Origin: Cryptomeria japonica
Taxonomy: Eukaryota > Streptophyta > Pinopsida > Cupressales > Cupressaceae
Length of the DNA: 64,000 bases
Direction of reading: 5' to 3'
NCBI RefSeq assembly: GCF_030272615.1
Contig: NW_026729138.1
Coordinates: 114,972-178,971, forward strand
In this document: piece by piece, positions 48,541 through 63,831 of the stretch
Layout: every line of letters begins with the position of its first letter
Numbering within the stretch: the first letter of the stretch is position 1
Made by a program: the position numbers and the translations under genes
The notes under the pieces: model-generated
Told to the model about the DNA's origin: nothing
Database searches by the model: none
What the model saw: the letters and a program-made list of their open reading frames with translations, nothing else

Positions 48541-51289
48541 ATATTATAATATTATGCATTGATAAAATTTATTATCTATTTCTTATGAAATATTAATGAA
48601 AATCTTCATTATTATATAAAAAAATTTCAATACTTCTATAAAATAAATACCTTTAAACATTGTTCTAATAAAATTAAGACATTTTAAAATAGCTTAAAGT
48701 TTTGTATAATTGAAAAGTAATTGATATTATTTAAATTTGATTTGCAATGTAGATAATGATATGCATAAACATTCCCCATCCATCAAAATGCATATTTGGT
48801 TGATAAAAACAATCATTTTTGTAAATCAAGCAAATCTAGATCATTCTTGAATCCATAAATCACAAGTTCCTTATATTTGATTCATTGCTTGATTTGCAAA
48901 GTTTGTAATTCTTAAAGTGCATATTTTTAATTTAGATACACTTTTATATGCATTTGAAATACTTTTATAGATTAATTAGTTTATTTTTTGATTGAATGTC
49001 AATATATGCAAGCCTTTGTAGAGAGGGGCTCAAGCATATACCTCTTAAAGCATGTTTTGTGTACCATACAAACTACTTACTCTAAAGAAGAAGGCATAAA
49101 TCCTAAACTAAAATAGATTTATTTTGTCAATGGTAACGTTGTACAACTGGAATAGGAGAACTAATTTTCTTTATATGAATTTGAAAATTAAAAGTTGCTT
49201 AATCAAATTTTGGAAGTAATAAAATTTCAATTTTTACATTATATTAAAACTCAACTAAGAGATAAATCAAATATAAATAGAAAATTCACATCTACATGAT
49301 AAATTATAAATTATTTTGTTAAATTAGAAACATTATAACTTTATGATTAAAATTGAGAAACAATTTTTTTTATTTTTATCTTTCTAAAAACTAAAAATTA
49401 TATATTATTTTTGAAATATTTGTGTAGCATGTAATTTTGATTTTTTGAATTTAGAAACATTATATGTTTATGTTTGAGAATTAGAAATATAGAAAATTAA
49501 GATTATTTCTTTCCTTTTCCTATCAAAATATTGCACTTATTTTTCTATTAAAATATTCCTTTTATTTTTATTATTGAAAAAATAAAGATCTAAATAAAAG
49601 TTGATGATATCTTAATAGAGTGCTACTAAGAATGCATTGGTTTAATATTGAATATATATCCTCTCCCACTCTTGCTCCAAGTATGAACATTATTTTTTGA
49701 AACTTGTAAATGAACATTATAATATGATATCTAATGAACCTGGGAGACTAATAAAATAGCCTACCTACACACTACTAAGATCCAGAATTATAATTATTTT
49801 TTGAAACTCGTAGAGACATTATTTTTAGATAATACAAAAAAAAAATTATTTTTTGAAACTAGTAGAGACATTATTTTCAGATAATACAAAAAAAATCTTA
49901 AGATAAAGAAAAGAGCTTTAAAATCTAGAAAGAAAATAAAAGCTTGGAAATAGAAAAAACTAACAAAAAATTAAAATGAGGTATACCTGATCTGGGTGAA
50001 ACTCCAAGTTTTCTACAGAGTAGAAACACAAAAAAGTTTCGGTGCAGAAGAGAAGAAAATATAGTCCTTTAAGTGTCAGAAACAAAGAGATTACAATGTT
50101 CATTAAAGCAATCTAGATTACCCTTAATATCTCTTTTTTATTCACCTTCGGTTCTTCCTCAATTAATCTTCGCTCTCCTAGGATAAAAGCCTCATTTTTC
50201 TTGTAGATACTCCATGTCTGTATACAAATCAAAGGCTTCATTAGAAGGTCATTTAGATAGTCATTCAAATGAGAGCGAGTTCTATGTAGCAATAATTTTG
50301 TACAAAATAAAACCAAACAAAGAAATGTAAAATGAAAAACTACGTACCAATTCCAGAAGCCTATCTTGATATGTTTCCTAATTATGCAAAACATAAAATG
50401 GTAGCTTTCAATTTGTTCTTATGTGAATCTGTTGTAAACCCAATTGGCAATCATATTAAATGCGTAGTCCTCTAGTTTGGAAAGGATTTGTTTCTTTTTA
50501 AAGCTATTGGGAGTGGAGAAATTGAAACACTTGCCCAAACACATCCAGTGATGGAGAATATAAATTAAATCAGAATGCATATGGCTTTGTAACTGACTCT
50601 TTGCAATTCCACAAGTTTCATATTTTTTCATTTATGTTTTGTAACTGTTTCCAAATCATCAGTTTTCTTTAGTGTTTATATAGAATATTCTATTTTTATT
50701 CTATCCTTCATTCCCCCTGCTGTGACTATATAGGAACGCCTCTCAACGTAAATATCAATAAATATCTATATTAATAATTTTAATCATAAATTAAATTAGC
50801 TTTATAGTTTTATTATAATCCTTCCAATATGATACCTTTGGAAAGAAGTTAGATTCAATATAATGTATTTAAAATTTCTAATTTATCATATAGATATGAC
50901 TTTTCTATTTATATTTACACAAATATTTCAAAAATAATAAATAATTTTTTAATTTAGAAAGATCAATAAGAATTTCTATGTTAATAATTTTAATCATAAA
51001 CTCAATTTGGACTTATAATTTTATTCTAATCCTACCAATATGATAGCTTTGGTTATATTGAGCATGAAAGTTAGATTCAATTATAATGTATTCATTTAAA
51101 ATAATTTGATTGGATGTCTTTACATTGTGGGTTTCATGGTAAATTAAACAATAAGTTATTTTTGGTTGAGTTGTGTTTGACTCCTACATGGGAGGTATAC
51201 TTTTACTCTAAATTCTCTTTCCTAAATATATTTTCTATTAAGCATAAAATATATTTAATTTGTATGTTTTAAATAGTCATTGTTATGGT
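48541..51289. other. AT-rich centre of the telomere-like element (copy 2)
   Basis: Identical to 1,141-3,889; includes the same two short minus-strand frames at 50,113-50,631. Confidence 0.6.
50113..50631 (-). pseudogene. Possible gene remnant, unknown (copy 2)
   Basis: Same sequence as 2,713-3,231; see that entry. Confidence 0.2.
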
Positions 51290-54200
51290 TAAGATCAAAA
51301 TTTAACACTAACCCTAACCTTAGCTAATTGAAATGTTATTGAATTGTAATACTAACCCTAATTGAAATTAATTGAATTGTAATACTAAATAGATCTTTAT
51401 TCAATAATCAAACCCTAACCCTAATTGAACCCTAATCATAATTAAATTACAACCCTAACCTTAAGCCAAATGTAATTGAATCATAACCCTAATTCTAACC
51501 CTGATTGAATTATATTACTAACTGTAACTATAACTAAATCCTTACCATGTAATCAAACCTTAAGCTTCATATATCTCTAATCTAGAGCTAATTAAATCCT
51601 AACCCTAATTAAACCATAACCCTAATTAAACCTTAGGCCCAACCTTAAACTATAGCCCAAACCCTAACCCTAACCACAAGCTTTATCCTAGAATAATAAC
51701 TTTAATGATAACCTAATCTTTATGATAACCCTAATTTAACCTTAATGGAACCCTAACCGTAATTAAATTATAGCCCAAACTTTAAGCCTAATGTAATTGA
51801 ATCATAACCCTAATTCTAACCCTAATTGAATTATAATACTAATGCTAACTATAACTAAATCCTTACCATGTAATCAAACCTTAACCTTCATATATCCCTA
51901 ATCTAGATATAATTGAATCTTAACCCTAATTAAATCTTTGTACTAACATAACATAACCCTAATCAAGTAAAACTTTTGGTTTCGGGTCCAAGTAAAACCC
52001 GTTTACCTTTAGAAAAAACATAACCCTAATCAAACCTTATCCCCAACCTTAAACTATAGCCCAAACCCTAACCCTAACCCCAAGCTTTATCCTAGAATGG
52101 TAACTTTAATCATAACCTAATCTTTACCATAACCCTAATCTAAACCTAAAAACAACCTAACCCTAAAATTAATCCTAACCTTAATAAAACCATATCTTTA
52201 ACAAAAATCTAGAAACCCTAAGGTATTGTTAACCCTAAACTTAACCTAACACCTAATTAAACCTTTATGCTAATGAAACCCATAACTTGACCCCATCCTT
52301 AATTAAATGGTATGCTTAACACTAATTAATTGTTATCCCTAACCTTAAAATCAAGATTCATTATAAAGTCCTAACAACATATTTTATCCTCAACCCTAAC
52401 CCTATCCGAATCTTAACACTATTTATAACCCTAATTGATTTTATAACCCTAAGCCTATCTAAATCTTAACACTATTTATAACCCTAACCCTAAACATGAT
52501 ATTAAAAATAACATTAATCCTGACACTAACCCTTAACCCTAGCCCTAACCATGATGTAAACCCTAACCCTAGCCATAATTCAAATCATAACTGTAACCTT
52601 AAGCCTAATCGTAAACCTAACCCTAACTGCAACCCAACCATGATGTAAATCATAACCTTAACCATAATCCTAACCATAACTCTAAACCTTAACCCTAACC
52701 TAACCATAACCATAAACCCTAACCCTAACAATAATATTTAGCCATAACCCTAAAACCTAATCCTAACCATAACCATAACCTTGACCATAACTCGAAACCT
52801 ATTTATAATCTTAATCCTAACCTTAAACCCTAACCCTAACCTTAATATTAAACCCTAATCCCAACCATAATCCTCAACCTAACCCTAAGCACATGTGATG
52901 TAAATCCTAAACCTAAACCTAACCTAAACCCTAACCCTAAACCTAAACCTAACTCTAGCTATGATGTAAACCCTAACCCTAGCCATAATCATATGGCCCT
53001 AACCATAATCCTAAACCTAACCTTAACCATAACCATAACCCCAAATCATAACCCTAATCATAATCCTTACCGTAACCCTAATCATAACTCTAACCTAGCC
53101 ACAATCCTAAACCTTAACACTAACAATAATTCTACTATAAACTTAACCCTAACCAAAATTAAACTTTATTCCTAATCTATTATTAACCTTAATGTAATGG
53201 AACTATAACCCTAATTCTAACCCTAACTTTGATGTAGACCCTAAATGTAATTGTAACCCTAACCATAAACTTAACCTTAAAACTAAACCCTAACCCTAAC
53301 CATAATCTTAAACCCTAACTCTAACCCTAACCCTTAACCTTAATCCCTCTGATTGAATGATAACCCTAAACTCAACTCTAACCATAGATTTGAACCCTAA
53401 ATAAAACTTGATCCCTAATCTAACCATTTAATTGAACCGTATTCTTAAACTTAACCCTTTTCCTCAATTGTAACCATAATTGAATCCTAGCCCTAAACTT
53501 AACCCTAACCGTAATTGAACTCTAATCCTAACCCTAATCTTACCCAAACCCTAATCCTAATTGAAGTGTAATACTAATTTAACCCTATAACCCTAATGTA
53601 GTTGAATAACAACCCTAATTCTAACCATAATTATACTCTAGCACTAACTGTAGCTCAACCTTTATAATAACCTAACCTTAAAATTAACCTTAACCGTAAT
53701 TACTATTTAAACCTTATTTTGAACCTCAACCATAACCCTAAAGTGACCTTGATTGTAAATCCAACCTATGCTTGACGTTATCTCCAATCTTTATGCTAAC
53801 ATAACCCATAACCCTAATTAAATTATAATGCTAACCTTCAAACAGAGCTCTATTATATAGCCGAAAACCTAACAACATGCTTTATCCTCAAATCCTAACC
53901 CTTCCCGAGTCATAACACTTACTAACCTTAATTTATTTATAATTCTAACACTAATCCTAATTAAACCCTATCCCTAACCCTAATACTGATTCTAATTGAA
54001 CCTCAACCCTTACCCCAAGCATTATCCTACAATAATAACTCTCTATCATTAACTAAAACAAAATATAACTTTTATTTTATCTATAATACTATAACTCCCT
54101 CTAATTTATACTGTAACCCCAACCCTAACTTGATAATGACCCAAAACCTAACTTTATATCTAACCCAAAACCTAACCCTAACCCTAACAACCCTGATCCT

Positions 54201-55375
54201 GACCCAAACCCTAACTCTTATATCTATCATCACATACTATCTTTCACTGCAAACCCTAACCCTAACCCTAATCCTAATTATAAGCCTAACCCTAATTTTA
54301 ATTATAATCACTCATTATAATCTTTAAACCTTACCCTAATTATAATCACTAAGACTAACCCCAATACTAACCCTAACTCTATCCCTAATTATAATCCTAA
54401 CTATAACTCAACCCTAACCCTAACCTCAATTTTAATTATAATTATAATCACTAATTATAATCTTTAACCCTCATGCTAATTATAATTATAACCCTAACCC
54501 TAACCCTATTCTAGCCCCAACCCTAATCCCGACCCAAACCCTAACTCTTATAGCTATCATCATGTACTATGTTTAATTACAATCTTAACCCTAACCCTAA
54601 CCCTAATCATAATTATAATTCTAACCATAACCCTAACCCTAATTTTATTTATAATTAATAATTATAATCTTTAACCCTAACCCTAATTACAATCACTAAG
54701 ATTAACACCAATCCTAACCCTTGCCCCAACCCTAACCTAATAATAACCCAAAACCTAACTTTATATCTAACCCAAAACCTAACCCTAACAACCCTAATCC
54801 TAAGCCAAACCCTAACTCTTATATTTATCATCACATATTATCTTTCATTGCAATCTTAACCCTAACCCTAACCCTAATCCTAATTATAATTCTAACCCTA
54901 ACCCTAATCCTAACCCTAATTTAAATTATAATTACTAATTATAATCTTTAAACCTTACCTTAATTATAATCACTAAGACTAACCCCAATACTAACCCTAA
55001 CCCTGATTATAATTGTAACCCTAACCCTAATTCTTACCCTAACCCTAATTCTAGCCCTAACCCTAACCCTAATTATAATTCTAACCCTAACCCTAACCCT
55101 ATTCTAGCCCCAACCCCAATCCTAACCCAAACCCTAACTCTTATAGCTATCATCACATACTATCTTTAATTGCAATCTTAACCCTAATCCTAATTATAGT
55201 TCTAACCCTAACCCTAACCCTAATTTTATTTATAATTAATAATTATAATCTTTTACCCTAACCCTAATTACAATCACTAAGATTAACCCCAATCCTAACC
55301 CCCAACCCTAACCTGAATCCTAAGTATAATACTAACCCTCATTATAATTATAACCCTAACGCTCATTACACTCAC
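51290..55375 (-). repeat. Degenerate CCCTAA telomere-like block (copy 2)
   Basis: Identical, as far as read, to 3,890-7,975. Perfect identity of a 4-kb degenerate repeat block is notable because such blocks mutate and misassemble easily. Confidence 0.9.
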
Positions 55376-55432
55376 AACAATATAAATTAATAATAATAAT
55401 ATATTATAATAATATTACACAAATGAAAAGAA

Positions 55433-55465
<33 letters not shown>

Positions 55466-55629
55466 TGCAATAATAATATTACAAATTATTGCAACAAACA
55501 TTAATAATATTATATTATATAGTTTTGGTTTGAATTTTTTATTGTTTCCCATGTTGCGTTGCGACTGCTACTAGCTTATATATATTTGATTTTAATCTCA
55601 CACACAAACACACACACATATAAGCTAGT

Positions 55630-58600
55630 TAATATTTACACAACCTACATTACCGCAACTTGAGCGGACTAAGTCGTGGCTAAGTAGGATAGCGATACTT
55701 TAACCTCGTAAGACTATGATTAAAAGTAAAATGGCTATAAAGAAAGTTGAGATATATATATATTTTCGCATTCTTTGTAAACTTATACCACCGCCTTCAC
55801 ATAGTGGAGAGGCAGGAAGATAGCATGAGGATGGGAATCTGATGGAGCTAATGAAATTCATTCCTAATTAAATACAAAATTAGCTTCATATATTTGGGAA
55901 ATGCAAACAACCATTTTCATTAATTAAAAAGGGAACCGTTTGGAGTCCATAGCATATATACGGAAAAGGAAATTATTTAGAGGACATGACTTTCATTTGG
56001 AAAAAACTTTTTCGACAAAAATATAGGAGCTATGAAAAAGATTAGAAGCACGCCTGGAATTTGACAGGCTATATGGCCGTTTTTGCACTTTTAGATCGTA
56101 TATTACAACTAATAAAATTAGTGGACCGTAAGTATTGATACGCTATTTTTTCCACAAACGGTATATATGACACTTAAAATTATTAATAAGCCGTAATATT
56201 ATAATAGGTAATATATATTGAAATATATTATTTTACAATGTTTATTATAAATATATGAATTTATTTAGAATATTTTTAAATGGTATGATTAAGATATAAT
56301 TATTTCTAATTTTATATTATTTTTATATGAATTTTTAGTATGTTTTTCTTATATAAATTTAGAAACTTTGTCAATTTAGTTTTTAATATTTTTTAAAAGA
56401 TTGTCTTAAATATCAATATAGAAACTTCTAACAATTGAAATGATAAGATATAATCATTTCTAATTTTTTAAAATATTGTAATAAAAAAATCTAAAATGGT
56501 TTCTATTTTTATAATAAACAAGATTTTTGGGTTGAATTTAGAAACTTACAAGTAAATTTAAGATTTTTTTAGTGCATTACTAATTTATCATTGTTTTTCA
56601 AAGTTTTACTTTTTTTTATAGAATTATTTCTTTTCACCTCAATTGAATTTTATTGGAACTTCAATTCTATGAAGCTTAAAGAATTTATATTAAACTATTC
56701 ACAAATTAAAAAAAAATTGACACTTAACATTTTTTTAAAAACGTAAAATGAAAGACATTAAAATTACTAAACCGTCATAAAAAATTATATGACAGGCAGG
56801 GGTGGCCGTCAAATTCCAGGCCTGATTAGAAGTCATGCTTCAAAAGGATTTTGATTAAGCTAGCACTACTCCTGTTGAAGCCAGCTAGGAAGAAAGTTGG
56901 ACGTAAGTCATTGTTTGTAATCATTTGTTTACTTGAAAAATAATATGAGTTGAGGGTATGAATTATCACACTATTTTTATAGGAAGAATACCATGGAAAA
57001 TCACAATGAAAAATTTCGCTCATTCTTTTCAAAAGAACATTACGACTTAATGAAAGCCATAAAACGGAGACAAATGAACTCTTGTGGAATGAAAACTTTA
57101 AAAAAACTACATTATCCCCATTGGTAATTATGGCTCACGTTAGTAAACAGAACAGCCAAGAAGGGTATAATCCATATACAATTCAATGGCAAATACTAGC
57201 TGGAAATGGTCAAGGATTGGCCATATTCCATTGCAAAACAAGGAATGAGATTGCTGCAAATTGCATTACCTTCACTTCTGCAAATAAAAGATTGTATTGA
57301 TATGATAAAAAAAATTATCAGAAAAAAGAAGAATGGTTAATTCAGTATCTCTATTATATGAAGGAATTCATTCTTGTGTTCTCTATTATATGAAGGAATT
57401 CATTCTTGTGTTCTTGAGTGAGTAGGTTACTAGCTCAAGAACACCAGTATGAATTCAGTATTTCAATGGAAGGTTTTCTCTTAGAGTAATTGACATCACA
57501 AACTAGTTAATTTGAATATTTAACCTGAGTCAAAACATTAATGTCAGTCAATGAGCCTCTTTAGAGTCTAAATGCAATTGGCTTCTAAGATAAGTGTAAT
57601 GGCTTGAAAAACCTCCTTAGGTTAAAGTCTTACCAAGTAGGGTGATGAACAATGACTATATGCATATGTGTGTTGCAACTCTTAAATCCTTTGACCAAGG
57701 TGATACTACAAACTATAAGTGTCAGTTAGTTCTTTGATCCAACTATACAACCCAGTTAGAGGTCATACTTGTTAGGAGTAGCCTATGGTGTGTGAACAAC
57801 TAGGGATTGTGTAGGGTCAAGCACTAGTCTCATATGACATTAATCCAACTTCTTTTACTTCCCTACGAAACGTCGAGCCTTTCCAGTTGGAAATGGCACG
57901 GAGGACTAGTAAGTCCGTGGTTAGACAAAAAAAGTGCTTTGATGATACTTTTCCTCTCCAATCAATGTAAAGACCACTTAAAGTTCAAAATGAGAATTTG
58001 GAAACTGTAAACACTAAAACTCTCTTGAATCCTTGCTTATGTTGTACTTGGTTATGGTTATGCAGTTATTCTTATGCAAATATTTAACATCTTATATAGT
58101 GTACTCTCCTTCTTTCAGCTTCAAAAAAAAGTCACTTGAATTTTTTATGCTTAGAAATTTTAGTTCAATATTTATATTGTTGCAAATGGTTTAGTAGCTA
58201 GATATTGCTTGTTACAATACTATAATTATAAAATAAATTCATTTTAAAAAATTGTTGTTCTTCACAAAGGATCCATCATATTTAATTGAGCAACTTTATA
58301 TCTCCATGTCAAATCTACTAATATCCTTCAATTGACTAATCTCAAAATTTAAAGGTCTCTCTTATGAACATATTGTTGTATTTTAAAATACATTCTCCCC
58401 CTAACATTGTTAGTGAAGACTATTCTATGTACAAAATGTATCTATGCCTATCAAATGAATCATTATTAATATGTATGAATTGAATTTTATTAATAAATAT
58501 ATCAACTAATTATAATGCAGAGGTAATGATGCTTCTAACTACATTTGTTTGCATGTAATTAATATTTTGTTTTATAAATTAAAAATATATACATGTATAA

Positions 58601-59062
58601 TAACCATAGATATGTATAATTAATATGATTACCAATCACCTGTTTGGAAAAATCATCTGGAAAGGTAGCTAGATCACAAGATAAGGACTATAGTGTATAA
58701 GAAAAAGGGCTTTGACGTGAAGTAAAACATATTGTATGAGATTTAACTTAGCATAGTCATTGTACAAGGCACTAAATAACATTGGTCAAACCCTATGCAT
58801 GGTTGAAGCTTCCCTTGTCATGGGAGTGCCATAGGATCACTAATGGGATTTGACTAAAGCTCCTTCAATCGAGGATCACAACATGCTTTTAGCATATTTA
58901 CAGCTACAATATTCATTCGTGGCTTATGAGTGGAACATTACTTTGTTTTTACCCTTATGAAAGATAAAAATGTGTGAGAAAATATAATTGAAGATGTATA
59001 AGAATTGTGGAAAGAGTCTAACTAAACATAAAAGTGTGCACTTTTGTTACATAACAAGGCGT
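55630..59062. other. AT-rich spacer (copy 2)
   Basis: Counterpart of 8,230-11,662. Carries the changed bases at 55,964, 56,069, 56,755 and 57,638, the 72-codon doubtful frame at 57,082-57,300, the 32-bp duplication at 57,349-57,412 and the direct-repeat segment 58,260-58,690. Confidence 0.6.
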
Positions 59063-59454
59063 GTGCACAAAGATGGTGGTTAGAAAAGTGGACACCACCC
59101 AAAAAAAACTTGGAAAAACAGGCAGTGCTTATGCAATTTTAAAATTTCAAATTCCCGCATACGCGCTTAGGTTTGTTCTTTCCAAGCCTAGAAAAGGTAG
59201 CCCGTACGTGTTGCTTTTAAGAAACTGAGCGCGTACACGTTACACATAGGAAAATTAGTACGTACGCACTGCTTATAAGAAAATGAGCGCGTACACACTA
59301 ATAATCCAAATAAAACCGTGTACACAGTTCTTGGTAAAAGTAGTTTTTAAAAAAAACTAGGTCTCATTTACTCGTAAAGCGTATTTTTTACTTTGTTTTT
59401 TTCCCATTTTCTAACCTAAACCGTGAATGGGGTGCTAAATTTTTCCTCTAGGCT

Positions 59455-62078
59455 ATGGATCAAGGTTAGTTTTTGTTTATTTTTGTCTTTCTTTCTGGTT
59501 TATGCAATTTGTTTTACATTTTGAATTTAATTTCATTAATTTTTATTAGGTTTTTTCATTTTTTGTTTCAAAAACCAGATTCTTCTAATCCAGAACAAGA
59601 ACAACCAAATGCACCTCCTGAAAACCCACAAGAACAACCAAATGCACCTCCTAAAAACACACAAGAACAACCCCCAATTCTTCCTTTTGACCGCACAACC
59701 GAAACATAGGAAGAATTAATTAATTAGTTAGGACAAAATACATCTAAAATCAATAGACTGATTGTAAAATTGAAAACTTCTGAACTTGACCATCATCAAT
59801 CCCTCGCCACTAGCCTAGAAACATTAGCTGGTGGTGCCATAGATGTTTCCATAGAAATTACCAAATGGGGAAGCTTTAGGGATAGGTGTCGTCAATTCTA
59901 TGCCAATGGGCTATCATATGATGGAGTTAAAAACAAAAATATTTCTAAACAACAAATATGTGCCCTTTTTGTTGACCCCAAAACTGGCCAATCATTACCT
60001 CCTAATGCAAAGAGGTTTCCCATACATTGGTGTACCAATGTGCAGATGAAGAATCTTTTTTGGCAGAGGTGGTGGATGGTCTTTGATGATCCACTTGTAA
60101 TAATTATGAGGTGCCATTATATATTTTGAGAAAAATATATTGTGAGTTTGTGCTCAATGTGCGCCCAAATTATTTTGACATGAGAGAGTTTCATGCTAGA
60201 GGTGGTGGCTCTGCCCAAGATAGACCTAGAGCCCGTAGGCGATTAGCTACGGAGAGTCGCCGCCCCCTAGCACCCAAACCCAAGGTGCATCAAGCTGTCC
60301 CATTAGAGCTGAAAGAGTCGATGGAGCTACAGACTCTTCAAGCAACCATAATATTGACTGGTGCCATTATCCAGCATGGGACATCATTAGCACACCCTAT
60401 TGTATTGGATGATGATCCGTTAGAGGGCGACAGAGAGCCCATCGAGCATATGTGTGTCAGTTGCTTGGGGATATGCTCGAGGATAGATGATGTAGCCGAT
60501 GCAGATGGATACTCATATCATCTATGCATGATTTGTGGTTGTAGATGTCAGGCTCACACGATTCAGGATGTCGCACTGACAGATGAGTTGATGGACATGG
60601 TGTTTGCCCATGAGCCATAGACACAGGTGTGTTGATTTGAATTCATAACATTTTATTTATCAGTCACTTTAATTTTGTAATTACATAAATGAATTTTCAT
60701 TTATACAACGATTTAAATTGAGACAAATAATATGCAGTTCAAGATGCAACAGCGGTATCCCATACACCTCCCCCAGTTACCACAGCTTCAACTTCGATGC
60801 CTGAGGTATAAATTTTGTAACATGTTAAAATAGAATAGTACACTTTGAATTCAAAAGAATACAAGATATACTAACTATCTTTAATGCTTGGTCCAATTTC
60901 TTGTTTGTAGGTGTTGACAGGGAACGAAATGTCCCAGATTGATGACATCACGCTGTCAACGATCGATTTTGGCCTACAAGGCTATACGGTATGATATTTT
61001 GTACAAATCTTTTTATGTATTGTTTTGATCGAATATGCAAGTCATTTCATTTTAGATTTTTAAAATTATGTTTAATTTATTATCTGTACTAATATCTCAT
61101 GTTAATTTTGTGTTTTTAGGGTACCCCCTCCACGTCTAGGACTTGTCCTAAGAAAAAGAATTCCTCGAGGACACCAAAACATGTGAAGAAGGTAATTGAA
61201 CACATTTTTAGTTGTACAATTTTTTGAAAATGTTGAAATCAAGTACTAGTTGGGGTTTGTAGATTTATTAGTGTTTTCTGTCTATTTTACATGTACAACG
61301 GCCATTGAGCTTTGTGGATATGTTGAATGCACTTGATTCACCCGTGGATCAAGAGAGGGAGGAGGTATGTATCTCTACTTTATTTTCTTGATTTCATGAT
61401 TATATGCACACGTACATGTGAACTTGTGATATATTATAATCTTATAATTTTTTCATACAGGAAATATCCATACCTATTTCGTTAATGGCGAACCCTCCTC
61501 CTTGCACTAGAGAAGCATCTCAGGATCCGGTACACTTTTGTTTGATATGTAAAATTAATTGTTTTCAACCTTCAATACTTATCATTATATTAATTGTATT
61601 TAATCTTTGTACATTTTTTGTATAGGTAATAGCATCAGTTTCTACATCGATGGTGAGCCATCCTAAATCCATTGGAGAAACATCTCAGGCACAGGTACGT
61701 CATTGTTCTCTATAGTATAGCTTTTAAGTGTTTTTGATATATTTATGTTAGTACATTGTATTAATTGTACATTTAATCTACAATAGACTCCTTCGCGGTA
61801 TGACCATAACGTGGATCGATTTAAGTATGTCTTCAAGAAAAATTCTAAGAGTGACAAGGAGAGGAGAGCAAAGACATTAGCTCCTGGATCAGCCGATGAG
61901 GTAATCTACATTTCAATTGCAAAAGAATTAAAGTTAAATGCATAGTTATGATGTTAATTGTGAACTATTTTCTACAAAAGAATTCTAACTTGGCTTTTGA
62001 ATTGTGGTTTTGTAGCCATCTACAGAGCCGCGTACTGCACCGAAGAGGCTTGATTTTGATGATCCACCACAAGTTTAG
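59455..62078 (+). pseudogene. Multi-exon transposon gene of unknown function (copy 2)
   Basis: Same exons at +47,400 with the same TAG codons (59,707 and 59,725), the same frameshift and the same AA acceptor before 61,299. One silent change (60,293, G to A in a Gln codon) separates it from copy 1. Shared lesions mean decay preceded duplication. Confidence 0.6.
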
Positions 62079-62579
62079 GATCATATAGTGTTAGTTTTGG
62101 TCATAGAATGACCAATACATGTAGATATATTCTACATTTTTATTGTATATCGATTTGCACATGGCATATGCCACATTTTTGTAATACTTGTATTGACTTG
62201 GTAGACATGCCTTTTTTATATATATAAATATCAATATTCGATCCAATAAATGTGTAATGAGTTCATTATTTTGTATTCATTGTATTTTGTGGTTGTCCTT
62301 TTATAAATTTAAATGAATACTTGCATATGTAATCAACAATATGAATATAAACAACAAAATATATGATATAAAGCATTGCAATCATGGAATATGATTTGAT
62401 AAAATTTCTAAAATGTTGAATTAACCCTACAAAACTCCTTGTATTCAGTTCATTATTGTGTATTTGTTGTATTTGGTGGCTGCCCTTTTATAAATTTAAA
62501 TGAATATTTGTATATGTAATTAACAATAAGAATATAAACAATAAAAATTGACAATATGAATTTAAACAACAATGTGTTT

Positions 62580-63831
62580 GGTGCGAGAGCACTCTCATGC
62601 TCGCAATGGTCAAATTTTGTTCCTCGTGTGCACAAACCAACATCGCGAGCGCATCTAGGTGGGAAGGTTTATGCTAGGCATGCCCCTGTCATGCATCCCA
62701 AAGCAATAGAACATCGAGAGTCATACCCTATTGGTACAATCTCTCAAGTGCCCTGAGTCCAAAAAAATGTCAAAATTTGACGGACTGTTTCTTCCAATCC
62801 ATGACACATACGGTCGATTTGTTTGATGACTCAGAGCCATTTTCAATTAGTAGCATTTTTTTGCCTGCTCAAAAAATCGTCAGTTGCTTGCAAGGAAAAG
62901 TTGCAAGATTGGCTAGAATTGATTCTGTTCCTCATGTGCACAAACCAAAATCACGAGCGCATCTGGGTGGATAGGTTTACAGTAGGCATGGCCCTATCAT
63001 GCATCCCACAGCACCAGAACGTCGAGAGTCATACCCTACTGGTGAGATCTCTCAAGTGCCCTGAGTCCAAAAAAATTGTCAAAATTTGACCGACTGTTTC
63101 TTCCAATCCATGACACATACGGTCGATCTGTTTGATCCCATGGGGTCACATGAGGCTCCTCTACAATGGCCTATCTTGGTTTTCAATGACTCAGAGCCAT
63201 TTTCAATTAGTAGCATTTTTTCGCCTGCTTAAAAAACCATCAGTTGCTTGCAAGGAAAAGTTGCAAGATTGGCTAGAATTGATTCTTGTCCCCATGTGCA
63301 CAAATTGACATTGCGAGCGCGTCCAGGTGGGTAGTTTTACGCTAGGCATGCCCCTATCATGCATCTCAAAGCACCAGAATGTCGAGAGTCATACCCTATC
63401 GATGCGATCTCTCAAGTGCCCTGAGTCCAAAAAATTGTCAAAATTTGATGAATTGTTTCTTCCAATCCACGACACATACATTCGATCTGTTTGATCTTGT
63501 GGGGTCACCTGAGGATCCTCTACAATGGCCTATCTCTCTTTTTGATGACTCGGAGCCATTTTCAATTAGTAGCATTTTTTCGCCTACTCAAAAAACCGTT
63601 AGTTGCATACAAGGAAAAGTTACAAGATTGGCTAGAATTGATTATGTTCCTCATGTGCACAAACCGACGTCATGAGTGCATCTGGGTGCATAGGTTTATA
63701 CTAGGCATGCCCCTATCGTGCATCCCAAAGCACCAGAACATCGAGAGTCATACCCTATCGATGCAATGCTTGACAACGTTTTTGACAATAATGACATTTT
63801 TTGCTCAAATTGTATCTAGTCTCAATCTATG
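62580..63831 (+). repeat. 359-bp tandem repeat (copy 2)
   Basis: Same array as 15,180-16,430. One extra A in the run at about 63,069-63,075 shifts the offset between copies to 47,401 and truncates one artefact frame. Confidence 0.9.

Larger units (their letters stand above)
45522..55629. mobile_element. ~10.1-kb inverted-repeat element with telomere-like arms (complete copy)
   Basis: The left end reads ACTAGCTTA-rich sequence, an AT-rich stretch with the words AACATGGGAAACAAT and TGTTTGTTGCAATAAT, then TTAGGG-type repeats (46,020-48,540). The right end carries the same words as reverse complements (55,440-55,629) preceded by CCCTAA-type repeats (51,290-55,370). The match between 45,690-46,770 reversed and 6,580-8,180 (same as 53,980-55,580) includes non-telomeric words such as a shared GCATTATCCTACAATAATAA. 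The centre also has inverted AT-rich arms (about 49,260-49,440 against 50,870-50,960). Long inverted arms suggest a foldback-type element or a head-to-head fusion of two repeat tracts. No clear target-site duplication was seen, so the exact ends are provisional. Confidence 0.65.
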
